A stretch of 64,000 nt of DNA from Phenylobacterium sp. (GTDB taxonomy: Bacteria; Pseudomonadota; Alphaproteobacteria; Caulobacterales; Caulobacteraceae): assembly GCA_004799545.1 (NCBI GenBank), contig SSMU01000005.1, positions 186,001 to 250,000 on the forward strand, given 5' to 3'. The translations under genes were made by a program, and so were the position numbers. Position 1 is the stretch's first letter. Each line of letters starts with the position of its first letter. Below the pieces are notes generated by a model. That model was not told the origin of the DNA. It saw only the letters and a program-made list of their open reading frames with translations, and did no database searches. Positions 16,509 through 25,266 of the stretch are shown piece after piece.

Positions 16509-16853
16509 ATGCGTAAGACCCTCGCCGCCGGCCTGGCGGCCCTCACGTTCGGCGGCGCCATCGCGGCGGCCGCCATCCCCGCCACCGCGGACGCCCGTGC
16601 GTATCACGGCGGCTACAGCTCTCGCGGCGGCGGCTGGGACCACCGCGGCAACGGCGGCGCGGCGCTCGCAGCCGGCATCGCCGGCCTGGCGATCGGCGCG
16701 GCCATCGCCGACAGTGGCCGGCCCCACTACGCCTACGGCTATGGCTATCCCGCTTATGGCTATGGCGGCTACGGCGTCTGCGAGACCCACCGCTGGACCT
16801 GGGACCCCTACATCGGGCGGCGGGTCCTGGTGACCCAGCACTACGCCTGCTAG
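16509..16853 (+). CDS. Small secreted Gly/Tyr-rich protein
   Basis: A 114-residue protein. The ATG at 16509 has a ribosome site (AAGGAGA) and opens a signal peptide (MRKTLAAGLAALTFGGAIAA...). A Gly-rich segment with a single glycine-zipper-like helix (AALAAGIAGLAIGAAIAD) precedes repeats of the YGYGYPAYGYGGYG type. The end carries two cysteines (GVCETHRWTWDPYIGRR; HYAC) that could form a disulphide. Similar small envelope proteins lie at 12658 and 28682. Function unknown. Confidence 0.75.
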   Translation: MRKTLAAGLAALTFGGAIAAAAIPATADARAYHGGYSSRGGGWDHRGNGGAALAAGIAGLAIGAAIADSGRPHYAYGYGYPAYGYGGYGVCETHRWTWDPYIGRRVLVTQHYAC

Positions 16854-16868
16854 CGGCGCGCTAGACCG

Positions 16869-16899
16869 GACGCCTTCTCCCGTTGCGGGAGGAGGCGTC
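16869..16899. terminator. Strong hairpin between convergent genes
   Basis: GACGCCTTCTCCCG pairs with CGGGAGGAGGCGTC around a TTG loop, a 14-base-pair stem with one wobble pair. It lies between the stops at 16853 and 16903 and probably serves both strands. There is no long T-run. Confidence 0.6.
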
Positions 16900-16902
16900 G
16901 CC

Positions 16903-18054
16903 CTAGCTCTCCACCTCGAAGCTCAGCCCCGCCTTGGCCTGCAGGCGGTCGACCAAGGGCATCCGCATCGCCGCGCCAGGGGTCCACACGCCGCCCGGCG
17001 TTTCGGCGCAGTCCTGCACCAGGCAGAGTGCCGCCTCGGCGATCATCTTCGAGGTCGAGCCGTAGCCCGGGTCCCTGTCGCCCTTGACCGCGACCTTGAC
17101 CTTGCGCCCGTCGGTCGCGACGCCCACGAAGACGATGTCGAAGAAGCCGGCCTCCCGCTCCTCCTTCGTCGGGCCCTCGCCCGGCTTCGGGCCGCCCTCG
17201 CCCAGGCCGGTGAACTCGGTGGACGCCCCGGGAACCAGGATCGCCATCTCGTCATAGGCGAAGTCGGTCCCGTACGGATGGCCCATCAGGAAGTTCGAGC
17301 GGTGGACGTTCTTGGTGTTGATCATCGCCATCATGAACGGCCCGACCTCGGCGTCGATGTCGTCATCGTGCTCGGGCTTGTCGCCGCGCGGCTGATCGGG
17401 GCCGCGGAAGCCTGGCGTGAGCGAGAAGGGATCCATCAGGACGCCGATCACGGCGGGGTCCTTCTGAGCCGCCGCCATGGTCGCGGCGCCGGAGGCCGCG
17501 GTGCCGCCGGAGAGGCCGCCGCGGATGCCGCGGATGCGGCCCTTCACCCGCGGGACCGCCGCGCCCAGCCGCCGCTTCGCCGTCTCTTCCGCGAAGAACA
17601 CGCCCAGCTCGAAGGGGATGGAATCGAAGCCGCAGGACAGGCAGAGGCGCGCGCCGGTGCGCTTGGCCGTGGCGTCGTGGGCGGCGATCACCTTGGCCAT
17701 CCAGTTCACCTCGCCGCAGAGGTCGAGGTAGTCGGTCCCGGCCGCGGCGCAGGCCGCCACAAGGGCGTCGCCATAGAGCTGGTAGGGCCCGACCGTGGTG
17801 ATCACCGCCTTGGCGCGGCGCACCATGGCCTCGAGCGAGGCCGGGTCGTCGGCGTCGGCGACGATCAGCGGGACATCCTTTGGCGCGCCGATCTCGTCGC
17901 GAACCTCGGCCAGCTTGGTGGCGCTGCGCCCGGCCATGGCCCATTTCACCTCGCCGCCCACGCCATAGCGCTTGGCCAGGTGCTCGGCGACCAGCCGGCC
18001 GGTGTAGCCGCTGGCCCCATAGACGATGACGTCGAATTCCGCGGCCGGGTTCAT
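16903..18054 (-). CDS. Saccharopine dehydrogenase-like NAD(P)-binding protein
   Basis: A 383-residue protein. The Rossmann motif YGASGYTGRLVAEHLAKR is at about residues 12-29, followed by AMAGRSATKL and the GPYQLYGDALVAACAAAGTD segment typical of the saccharopine-dehydrogenase-like family, also known as trans-acting enoyl reductase-like proteins. It also has the LSCGFDSIPFELG motif. Such enzymes may act in lipid or lysine metabolism; the lipid branch fits the length and the CGFDSIP motif. The start at 18054 has a better ribosome site (GGGAGGCGAGG) than the start 18 bases upstream. It diverges from the histidine kinase gene over about 100 bases. Confidence 0.8.
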   Translation of the reverse strand: MNPAAEFDVIVYGASGYTGRLVAEHLAKRYGVGGEVKWAMAGRSATKLAEVRDEIGAPKDVPLIVADADDPASLEAMVRRAKAVITTVGPYQLYGDALVAACAAAGTDYLDLCGEVNWMAKVIAAHDATAKRTGARLCLSCGFDSIPFELGVFFAEETAKRRLGAAVPRVKGRIRGIRGGLSGGTAASGAATMAAAQKDPAVIGVLMDPFSLTPGFRGPDQPRGDKPEHDDDIDAEVGPFMMAMINTKNVHRSNFLMGHPYGTDFAYDEMAILVPGASTEFTGLGEGGPKPGEGPTKEEREAGFFDIVFVGVATDGRKVKVAVKGDRDPGYGSTSKMIAEAALCLVQDCAETPGGVWTPGAAMRMPLVDRLQAKAGLSFEVES

Positions 18055-18156
18055 CCCTCGCCTCCCCTGCAATCAAGCGGCGGCACCTTGCATAGCTTTA
18101 CGCGGTAAGCCAACGTCGAAGCGCCACGCCGCTTTCCCAAGCCGCAAAACGGCGTC

Positions 18157-20484
18157 ATGGCTAGGTCACAGCGCCGGAGCGTGAACGCGGACGTGAGCCA
18201 ACCCAAGGACAAGTCTGCTCCCGAGGTCGAGGACCTCCCGTTCCGCATGCTCGCCCAGAGCCTTCCCGAACTGTGCTGGATCTCCGACGCCGAGGGCTAC
18301 ATCACCTGGGTCAACGACGCCTGGGTCGCCTATACCGGCCTGGCCGCCGAGGCGATCCGCGAGCAGGGCCTGGACGGCCTGCACGACCCGAAGGTCCTGC
18401 CCGAGGTGCGGCGGCGGTGGGCCAAGGCCAAGGCGGCGGGCGTGGCGGTGGACATGGTCTTCCCGCTGAAGGGCCGCGACGGCGCCTTCCGGCCGTTCCG
18501 CACCCAGGTCTTCCCGCTGCGCGACCGCGACGGGCGCATCAACCGCTGGTTCGGCACCAACACCGACGTCAGCGCCCAGTCCGCCGCCGAGGCGCGCCTC
18601 CGAATGAGCGAGGAGGAGCTGCGCGAACTGTTCGAGCGCGGCGGCGACGCCATCTTCATCACCGATCCCGAAGGCCGCTACACCCAGGTGAACCCGGCCG
18701 CCTGCGCGCTGCTGGGCTACAGCCGCGACGAGCTGCTGGCGATGTCGATCGGCGACCTGGTGGGCGAGGCCGCCCTGAAGCGGGCGCTGGCCATTGACGA
18801 GCGGGCGCGCGCAGCCGCGGTCAGCGGCGACTGGCGGCTCAAGCGCAAGGACGGATCTTGGGTCGACGTGGAGATCAGCGCCCGGGTGCTCTCCGACGGT
18901 CGCCGCCTCGGCCTGGTGCGCGACATCTCCCGCCGCGTGGCCGAGCGGGCCCAGCTGGAGCGGCAGGTGGGCGAGGAGGCCGCCCGCGCCGACGCCGCCG
19001 AACATCAGCGGCAGCAGTTCTGGGACGCCTCGCGCGACCTGCTGGCGATCATCCCGGCCAGCACTGGCGTGCCGACCATGATCAACGCCCACGCCTGGGT
19101 TGCGACCCTCGGCTATCCGGCGGAGGAGATGCTCTCGCGCCGACTGGTCGACCTGGTCCATCCGGAGGATCGCGAGCCAGCGATGTCGTTGAAGACGGCG
19201 CTCGCGCTGAGCGGCGGGGTCTATGGCTACGAGAACCGCTACCGGCGCGCCGACGGGGCCTGGGTCTGGCTGTCGTGGAACGTGGTGCGCGAGGGCGACA
19301 TCAACTTCTGCATCGCCCGCGACGTGACCGAGGAACGGGCGCGGGCCGCCTATGCGGAGCGGGCGCAGCGGCTGGAAGCGCTGGGCAAGCTGACCGGCGG
19401 GGTGGCGCACGACTTCAACAACCTGCTCACCACCATCCTGGGCGCTGTCGATCTGATGCAGCGCCGGCCCGATGACCGCGAGCTGCGCGACCGGCTGATG
19501 ACCGCGGCGTTGGCCGCCGTGCGGCGCGGCGAGCGGCTGACCAAGCAGCTGTTGAGCTTCGCGCGGCGCGAGCCCTCGGGCGGGCGGTCGAGCAATATCC
19601 GGACCCTGCTTGAGGACATGAAGCCGCTGCTCGAAAGCGCGCTCAGGGAAGACATCGCGCTGCGCTACGAGCTTGATCCCGGGATCGAGGGCTGCGCCAT
19701 CGACGCGGCGCAGTTCGAAGCGGCGGTGCTGAACCTGGTGGTCAACGCCCGCGACGCCCTGCCGGGCGCCGGCGTCGTCACGGTGCGCAGCCGCCGGCCG
19801 GACGCGGCGGAGGTCGGCCGCTACAGCTTGACGGAGAACGGCTTCGCGGTGCTCGAGGTGACGGACACCGGCGAGGGCATGAGCGCCGAAGTGCTGGCCC
19901 ACGTATTCGAGCCGTTCTTCACCACCAAGGACATCGGCAAGGGATCGGGCCTCGGCCTGGCCCAGGTCTATGGCGCCGCGCGGCAGGCGGGCGGCATGGC
20001 GACGGTCGACAGCGAGCCGGGGGCCGGCGCCGCGGTCAGGATCTATCTGCCGACCGCCCCGCTCGAACCCGACTCGCCCCACGGCGGGCGCAACGAGAGC
20101 CGGCGGAGCGAGCGGGTGCTGCTGGTCGAGGACGACGAGCTGGCGGGCGTGGTCACCGAGAGCATGCTCGAGGACGCCGGCTATCGGGTGACCCGGGCCA
20201 GCGACGCGGTGGAGGCCCTGACCGCGCTTAGGGACGGGGCGTTCGAGATCCTGGTCACCGACGTGCGCATGCCGGGCTCGATGAACGGCGTGCAGCTTGC
20301 GCGCTCCGCAACCGGCCGCCAGCCCGGCCTGAAGGTGCTGCTCTGCTCCGGCTGGACGGCTGAGAGCCTGGGCCGCGACCTCCCCGAGGCGCGGTGGCCG
20401 TTCCTGGCCAAGCCCTTCGACCAGGCCCAGCTGCGCGACGCCCTGGCCGAGCTTGGAACCGGCTCCGGCGCCGAGGCGGGATGA
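18157..20484 (+). CDS. Hybrid sensor histidine kinase with three PAS domains
   Basis: A 775-residue cytoplasmic hybrid kinase with no transmembrane segment. PAS domains lie at about 28-145, 150-265 and 290-395. The HisKA helix carries the phosphorylatable His418 in GGVAHDFNNLL, followed by a HATPase_c domain with N-box LNLVVNARDA and G-boxes DTGEGM and GKGSGLGL. The C-terminal receiver (about 650-770) has the acidic pair VEDDE and phospho-acceptor Asp702 in VTDVRMPG, with the conserved Lys of LAKPFD. The GGVAHDFNN type of HisKA and this order are common in alphaproteobacterial soluble sensor kinases. No separate response regulator is nearby, so output may run through phosphotransfer to a distant partner. 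Confidence 0.92.
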   Translation: MARSQRRSVNADVSQPKDKSAPEVEDLPFRMLAQSLPELCWISDAEGYITWVNDAWVAYTGLAAEAIREQGLDGLHDPKVLPEVRRRWAKAKAAGVAVDMVFPLKGRDGAFRPFRTQVFPLRDRDGRINRWFGTNTDVSAQSAAEARLRMSEEELRELFERGGDAIFITDPEGRYTQVNPAACALLGYSRDELLAMSIGDLVGEAALKRALAIDERARAAAVSGDWRLKRKDGSWVDVEISARVLSDGRRLGLVRDISRRVAERAQLERQVGEEAARADAAEHQRQQFWDASRDLLAIIPASTGVPTMINAHAWVATLGYPAEEMLSRRLVDLVHPEDREPAMSLKTALALSGGVYGYENRYRRADGAWVWLSWNVVREGDINFCIARDVTEERARAAYAERAQRLEALGKLTGGVAHDFNNLLTTILGAVDLMQRRPDDRELRDRLMTAALAAVRRGERLTKQLLSFARREPSGGRSSNIRTLLEDMKPLLESALREDIALRYELDPGIEGCAIDAAQFEAAVLNLVVNARDALPGAGVVTVRSRRPDAAEVGRYSLTENGFAVLEVTDTGEGMSAEVLAHVFEPFFTTKDIGKGSGLGLAQVYGAARQAGGMATVDSEPGAGAAVRIYLPTAPLEPDSPHGGRNESRRSERVLLVEDDELAGVVTESMLEDAGYRVTRASDAVEALTALRDGAFEILVTDVRMPGSMNGVQLARSATGRQPGLKVLLCSGWTAESLGRDLPEARWPFLAKPFDQAQLRDALAELGTGSGAEAG

Positions 20485-20511
20485 TCGGGCGCGCGCCGGC
20501 GCGCGCCCGAT
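20484..20511. terminator. Perfect 28-base palindrome after the histidine kinase
   Basis: ATCGGGCGCGCGCC is followed immediately by its exact reverse complement, starting on the last base of the kinase stop codon. It lies between convergent genes (the catalase stop is at 20523). It would form a GC stem, but there is no T-run, so it is a candidate terminator or protein-binding site. Confidence 0.5.
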
Positions 20512-20522
20512 GAGCCGCCGCG

Positions 20523-22619
20523 TCAGGCCAGCATGCGGACCTCGGGCTCGCGATCCCACTGCCGGGTCCGGGCGGGCGGCAGGAAGGGGCCTGCGTCGGA
20601 CTTGAGCGCGACGACGCCTGCGTCCGGCGTGACCCCGGCCTTGTCGAGCAGCGGCTGGGCCTGGGGGCTATGGCCGATGGCCTTCAGATGGACGAAGGCG
20701 TTGTGCACGAAGTCGATGGCGGCGCTGTCGCTCAGCAACTCGGCGCAGCCCACCTCGGAGACCACCAGGGCGACGGCGTCGAAGATCACCGAGGGTGTGC
20801 CGGCAAGCTGGCCATCGGCGGCCAGCGCCTGGCCGCCTTTCAGCGTCACGCCGCCGACCTTGGGGGCGACGATCTTGACCGTCGCACCCTCCGCCTCGAC
20901 GGCTTTGCGCAGCGCCTTGACCACCGCCCCGTCGGCGCCGTCGGTGACCAGGATGCCGACGCTGCGGCCCATCAAGCTGTCGGGGTACTTGCCGAGGATG
21001 CGCAGGGCCGGCGAGGCCTTCATGTCGATGGGCGACGCGGCCGCGGCTGACTTCGCCGGCAGCGCCACGTTCAGGCCGTTGGCGACGCGCTCGGCCAGGG
21101 TCTCGTCGACGTTGCGCAGGTTGCCGAGCACGCGGGCGCGGACGTGGCCGAAGCTGCACTTCGAGAGCTCGAAGACCAGGGCGCTGGCCAGGTGGGCTTG
21201 CTCGATCTCGGTCTGTGAGCGGTAGAACAGCCGGGCCTGGCTGTAATGGTCGGCGAAGCTCTCGGCGCGCAGCCGCAGCTTGCCGCCGTCGGTGGCGACG
21301 GGCGCGGTGCGGACGCCGCCCTTCGGATCCTCGCGTGGGCCCCCGTCCTCGCCGGCCTCGGCGAGGCTGTTGGGCTCATAGTTGGCCCGGCCCTTGGGGA
21401 CTTGCATCTGCATGTGCCCGTCGCGCTGCAGGTTCTGGAAGGGGCAGCCCTTGGCCTGGTTGATCGGCAGCTGGTGGAAGTTGACCGAGCCCAACCGCGA
21501 AAGCTGGGTGTCCTGGTAGGAGAACAGGCGGCCCTGCAGCAGCGGGTCTTCCGAGAAGTCGACACCCGGCGGCACGTTGGTGGGTAGGAAGGCGACCTGC
21601 TCGGTCTCGGCGAAGAAGTTGTCAGGGTTGCGGTCGAGCACCATGCGCCCGACGACCTGGATCGGATGGCTTTCTTCCGGGATCAGCTTGGTGGCGTCGA
21701 GGATGTCGAACGGCAGGGCGTCGGCCTGCTCCTGGGTCAGGACCTGGACGCCGAACTCCCACTCCGGGAAGGCGCCGCTCTCGATCGCGTCGTGCAGGTC
21801 GCGGCGGTGGTAGTCCGGATCGGCGCCGGCGATCTTCATCGCCTCGTCCCAGCAGGTCGACTGGGTTCCGAGCTTGGGCCGCCAATGGAACTTGACGAAC
21901 ACCGCCTCGTCCTTGGCGTTGACCAGGCGGAAGGTGTTGACCCCGAAGCCCTCCATCATCCGGAGCGAGCGGGGGATGGTCCGGTCGGACATCGCCCACA
22001 TGATCATGTGGGTCGCCTCCGGCATCAGGCCGATGAAGTCCCAGAAGGTGTCATGCGCCGAGGCAGCCTGCGGATAGCCGCGGTCGGACTCCATCTTCAC
22101 GGCGTGGATCAGGTCGGGGAACTTGATGGCGTCCTGGATGAAGAAGACCGGGATGTTGTTGCCGACCAGGTCCCAGTTACCCTCCTTGGTGTAGAATTTC
22201 ACCGCGAAACCGCGGACGTCGCGCGGCGTATCGACCGAGCCCGCGCCGCCGGCCACCGTGGAGAACCGCGCGAACACCTCGGTCCGCTCCCCGACCTCGG
22301 TCAGCATCTTGGCGCGAGTGTAGCGGGCGAGCGACTTGGTCAGTTCGAAATAGCCGTGCGCGGCCGAGCCGCGGGCGTGGACGATCCGCTCCGGGATCCG
22401 CTCGTGGTCGAAGTGCTGGATCTTCTCGCGCAGCACGAAGTCCTCAAGGAGGGCCGGGCCGCGCGGGCCGGCCTTCAGCGAGTTCTGATCGTCGCTGACC
22501 GGGACGCCGTGGTTGGTGGTGATCCGGGCGTTCGGATCGGACGCGGTCTGGTGGGTCTCGCCGCCGGCTACGGGGACGACTTTGGGCGCGCTGGCGCGCG
22601 TTGTCTTGGCTTTGGCCAT
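20523..22619 (-). CDS. katE: Catalase HPII, large-subunit type
   Basis: A 698-residue monofunctional haem catalase of the large clade. The distal His lies in [14 protein letters not shown], the Asn in [11 protein letters not shown], and the proximal Tyr in [12 protein letters not shown]. Residues after about 545 form the C-terminal flavodoxin/DJ-1-like domain ([27 protein letters not shown]) that separates HPII enzymes from small catalases. It breaks down hydrogen peroxide, typically in stationary phase or oxidative stress. It follows the N-formylglutamate amidohydrolase gene by 33 bases on the same strand and may be cotranscribed with it. The N-terminus is Lys/Ala-rich and probably flexible. 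Confidence 0.95.
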   Translation of the reverse strand: MAKAKTTRASAPKVVPVAGGETHQTASDPNARITTNHGVPVSDDQNSLKAGPRGPALLEDFVLREKIQHFDHERIPERIVHARGSAAHGYFELTKSLARYTRAKMLTEVGERTEVFARFSTVAGGAGSVDTPRDVRGFAVKFYTKEGNWDLVGNNIPVFFIQDAIKFPDLIHAVKMESDRGYPQAASAHDTFWDFIGLMPEATHMIMWAMSDRTIPRSLRMMEGFGVNTFRLVNAKDEAVFVKFHWRPKLGTQSTCWDEAMKIAGADPDYHRRDLHDAIESGAFPEWEFGVQVLTQEQADALPFDILDATKLIPEESHPIQVVGRMVLDRNPDNFFAETEQVAFLPTNVPPGVDFSEDPLLQGRLFSYQDTQLSRLGSVNFHQLPINQAKGCPFQNLQRDGHMQMQVPKGRANYEPNSLAEAGEDGGPREDPKGGVRTAPVATDGGKLRLRAESFADHYSQARLFYRSQTEIEQAHLASALVFELSKCSFGHVRARVLGNLRNVDETLAERVANGLNVALPAKSAAAASPIDMKASPALRILGKYPDSLMGRSVGILVTDGADGAVVKALRKAVEAEGATVKIVAPKVGGVTLKGGQALAADGQLAGTPSVIFDAVALVVSEVGCAELLSDSAAIDFVHNAFVHLKAIGHSPQAQPLLDKAGVTPDAGVVALKSDAGPFLPPARTRQWDREPEVRMLA

Positions 22620-22652
22620 GTTGGGAATCCTGGCGAAGGGGCTTCGGGGCCC

Positions 22653-23468
22653 CTAACGTCCGAGGATCGGTTTGGGTCTCAGCTTGACCGCGCCTTGCAG
22701 GATCGGAGCGAGGAAGGCCGCGACCTCGGACTGACCCGCCGCGTCGCCCAGCAGGTCCTGGCGGACCTCCAGTTCCAGATAGTCAAGGCCGCGCAAGAGG
22801 GCGTGGCGACCGATCGTATAGTCGGTGGCGTCCATCCGGTAGGGTTCGTTGTCGCCGACCAGGTTTGCGCCGAGGGCCGCGCGCAGGCGCGCGAGCACCG
22901 CGGTGGAATAGGCGGAGCTTCCCTCGTGCAGCACCCCGAAGCGCCACGGCCGCGCCACGCCGCCCATCGCGGGCGTGAACGAGTGCAGGGCGACCGGCAC
23001 GGTGGTCAGGCCGGCCGCGGCGCGCGCGTAGAGCTCGGCGGCAATGCGGTCGTGATAGGGCTGGAAGACCTCGTCGATCCGCGCCTGGCGGGCGGCGGCG
23101 CTGAGGCCCTGGTTGCCCGGCGCCGGCGTGCCGTCGCTGACCGCGCAGATGGCGTCGTCGCGCGAGGGTTCTCGGTTGCAGTCGATGACCAGGCGCGAAT
23201 AGCGCTGGGCGATGAAGGTCGCGCCCAGGGCCTCGGCGAGCCGCGCGCCGAGGCCCGCCACCCCGATATCCCAGCCGATGTGGCGGGTGAGCTCCGCCTC
23301 GGGCAGTCCGAGGTCGCGGAGCGCGCGCGGGATTTCGCGGCCCGCATGGTCTCCCAGGAGCACAAGCGGCGACGTGGCGCCCGGATTCCACACAACGAAC
23401 GGCGGCGTTTCGTCACCCGCCAACAGCCGCGTGGACCCATCGGCGGAATCGCCCGCATGTTTCGACAA
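22653..23468 (-). CDS. N-formylglutamate amidohydrolase
   Basis: A protein of up to 271 residues with the family pattern: WNPGATSPLVLLGDHAGREIP, HIGWDIGVAGLGARLAEAL, QRYSRLVIDCNREP, and ALHSFTPAMGG. The enzyme releases formate and glutamate in histidine degradation, though many relatives are not tied to hut genes and none occur here. The frame opens at a TTG (23468), with another TTG at 23423; no ATG precedes the conserved region, so the start is uncertain. If the first is correct, this gene and the divergent transglutaminase gene share one base at their starts. Confidence 0.85.
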   Translation of the reverse strand: MSKHAGDSADGSTRLLAGDETPPFVVWNPGATSPLVLLGDHAGREIPRALRDLGLPEAELTRHIGWDIGVAGLGARLAEALGATFIAQRYSRLVIDCNREPSRDDAICAVSDGTPAPGNQGLSAAARQARIDEVFQPYHDRIAAELYARAAAGLTTVPVALHSFTPAMGGVARPWRFGVLHEGSSAYSTAVLARLRAALGANLVGDNEPYRMDATDYTIGRHALLRGLDYLELEVRQDLLGDAAGQSEVAAFLAPILQGAVKLRPKPILGR

Positions 23469-24385
23469 TGCCGGTCGTCTCCATCCGCCATCGGACCAGC
23501 TACCGGTATCGCAGGCCGGTGGCGTTCGGCGAGCATCGCATGATGCTGCGGCCGCTGGAGGCGCTGGATCAGCAACTGCTGTCCACGGACCTGGAGATCT
23601 CCCCCGAGCCCAGCCTGCTGCGTCACCTCGAGGACGTCAGCGGGGCCAGCGTCGGCGTGGCGCGGTTCGCGGCGCGGGCCGATCACCTCGTCGTCGAGAG
23701 CCGGGTCCGTCTGCTGCATACGCCGCGCGAACCCCAGGCGCTGGACGACGCCGCCGTGCTGGGCGGCGCAACGACCCTCTATGCGCCCGAGGAGATCGCC
23801 GAACTCGCCGCCTCCATCCGCCGCCGGCATGGCCAGGGCGACGCGGTCGAGGCCTGGACGCGGCGCTTCGTGCGGCCGGCCGGGCCGACCCGGCTGATGG
23901 ACCTGCTCGCCGACATGACCCACGCGATCCGCGAGAGCTCAACCTACGCCTTGCGCCTTCAGGGGCCGCCACAGGCGCCGGCCGAGACCCTGGCTCGCGG
24001 GACCGGCAGCTGCCGTGACTTCGCCCTTTTGATGATCGAGGCGGCCCGCAGCCTCGGCCTCGCGGCGCGGTTCGTGTCCGGCTACGTCTATTCCTGCTCG
24101 AAGAAATCCGGCCGCACCGGCGGCGGCCACACCCACGCCTGGGTCCGCGTCTACACCCCGGGCTGCGGCTGGGTGGACTTCGATCCGACCAACGGCATCG
24201 TCGGCAACGCCGACCTGATCCGCGTCGCCGTGGTCGCCGAGCCGCGCCTGGCCACGCCGCTGCACGGCGCCTGGCGTGGCGGCCGGGATGACTACCTCGG
24301 GATGGACATCACGGTCGATGTGGACGTCGAGGATGACGTCGAGATGCAACGAGCCTCCCACTTGCGAGTTGCCAACGCGCGGTAG
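23468..24385 (+). CDS. Transglutaminase-like cysteine protease-fold protein (I)
   Basis: A 305-residue protein. The N-terminal beta region (RHRTSYRYRRPVAFGEHRMM) is the usual bacterial transglutaminase N-domain. The core has the catalytic Cys in GTGSCRDFA, His in THAWVRVY and Asp in WVDFDPTNG, so the triad is complete. Related proteins may act as proteases or amide-forming enzymes; their bacterial roles are largely untested. The C-terminus has an acidic DVDVEDDVE stretch. It is followed by a second, divergent family member after 24 bases and diverges head-to-head from the amidohydrolase gene. Confidence 0.85.
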   Translation: MPVVSIRHRTSYRYRRPVAFGEHRMMLRPLEALDQQLLSTDLEISPEPSLLRHLEDVSGASVGVARFAARADHLVVESRVRLLHTPREPQALDDAAVLGGATTLYAPEEIAELAASIRRRHGQGDAVEAWTRRFVRPAGPTRLMDLLADMTHAIRESSTYALRLQGPPQAPAETLARGTGSCRDFALLMIEAARSLGLAARFVSGYVYSCSKKSGRTGGGHTHAWVRVYTPGCGWVDFDPTNGIVGNADLIRVAVVAEPRLATPLHGAWRGGRDDYLGMDITVDVDVEDDVEMQRASHLRVANAR

Positions 24386-24409
24386 AGCCCGATGGGGTCA
24401 GGTGGGTGA

Positions 24410-25216
24410 ATGCGTATCCGGGCGGGCTATGTGATCAGCTACGACCTTCCGGCGCCCACCCCGATGCTGCTGATGCTCAACGTCCGGCCCGAGCGCGCCC
24501 GCGATCTCGAGACGCCCGACGACATCAGGACCGATCCGCATACCAACGTCCGACGCTACGCCGACGCCTACGGCAACGTATGTAGCCGTCTGCTGGCCCC
24601 GGCCGGGCGGTTCACTCTGAGCTCGGACTTCATCATCGGCGACACGGGCCTCTCCGATCCGAGCGTCCCCGACGCTGGCCAGCACGCGATCGACGACTTG
24701 CCCGACGAGGTGATCGAGTACCTGCTGCCCTCCCGGTATTGCGACGTCGAACTGCTGAACGACCTCGCCTGGCAGCTGTTCGCCGGCACGCCGGAGGGCT
24801 GGGCGCGGGTGCAGGCGATCGTCGCCTACGCCCACCAGCGTATCAGCTTCGGCTACGAGCACGCGCGGGCCACCAAGACCGCGTCCCAGGCCCACGAGGA
24901 GGGCTACGGCGTCTGCCGCGACTATGCCCACCTGGCGATCACCCTGTGCCGCTGCATGAACATCCCGGCGCGCTACTGCACCGGCTATCTCGGCGACATC
25001 GGCATCCTGCCCTCCGACACCCCAATGGACTTCAGCGCCTGGTTCCAAGCCTGGCTCGGCGGCGCCTGGCGCACCTTCGACGCGCGCCACAACCGGCCAC
25101 GGATCGGGCGCATCCAGATGGCGGTCGGCCGCGACGCCACCGACGTGGCCATCACCACCACCTTCGGGACCGCGGTGCTGGCCGGGTTCGAGGTGCTGAC
25201 CGAGGAACTGCCCTAG
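24410..25216 (+). CDS. Transglutaminase-like protein (II), catalytic His not seen
   Basis: A 268-residue protein of the same superfamily. The Cys motif is GYGVCRDYAH and the late Asp lies in WRTFDARHN, but the position of the active-site His (HAW in the upstream paralogue) reads DFSAWFQAWLGG, with Ser. A His earlier in EYEHARATK may or may not compensate. The first 130 residues are a beta-rich N-domain (YVISYDLPAPTPMLLMLNVR). Some subfamily members may normally have Ser here, so this is not proof of inactivity. It is cotranscribed with the complete paralogue upstream. Confidence 0.8.
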   Translation: MRIRAGYVISYDLPAPTPMLLMLNVRPERARDLETPDDIRTDPHTNVRRYADAYGNVCSRLLAPAGRFTLSSDFIIGDTGLSDPSVPDAGQHAIDDLPDEVIEYLLPSRYCDVELLNDLAWQLFAGTPEGWARVQAIVAYAHQRISFGYEHARATKTASQAHEEGYGVCRDYAHLAITLCRCMNIPARYCTGYLGDIGILPSDTPMDFSAWFQAWLGGAWRTFDARHNRPRIGRIQMAVGRDATDVAITTTFGTAVLAGFEVLTEELP

Positions 25217-25235
25217 GTCGCAGTTCCGGCGGATG

Positions 25236-25260
25236 AAACGTAACGGGAACATGCTATAGG
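25236..25260 (+). promoter_or_regulatory. Possible LexA-like half-site pair and -10 element before the helicase
   Basis: AAAC-N7-GAAC at 25236-25250 differs by one base from the alphaproteobacterial LexA box (GAAC/GTTC-N7-GAAC/GTTC), and GCTATAGG at 25253-25260 resembles a -10 element just before the ATG at 25267. Weak by itself; it gains interest because the next genes are DNA repair genes. Confidence 0.3.
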
Positions 25261-25266
25261 GCCTGG

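Noticed and set aside
18166-20559. 797-codon minus-strand frame opposite the histidine kinase
   Set aside because: Antisense of a complete PAS-HisKA-HATPase-receiver protein; composition is typical of a GC shadow.
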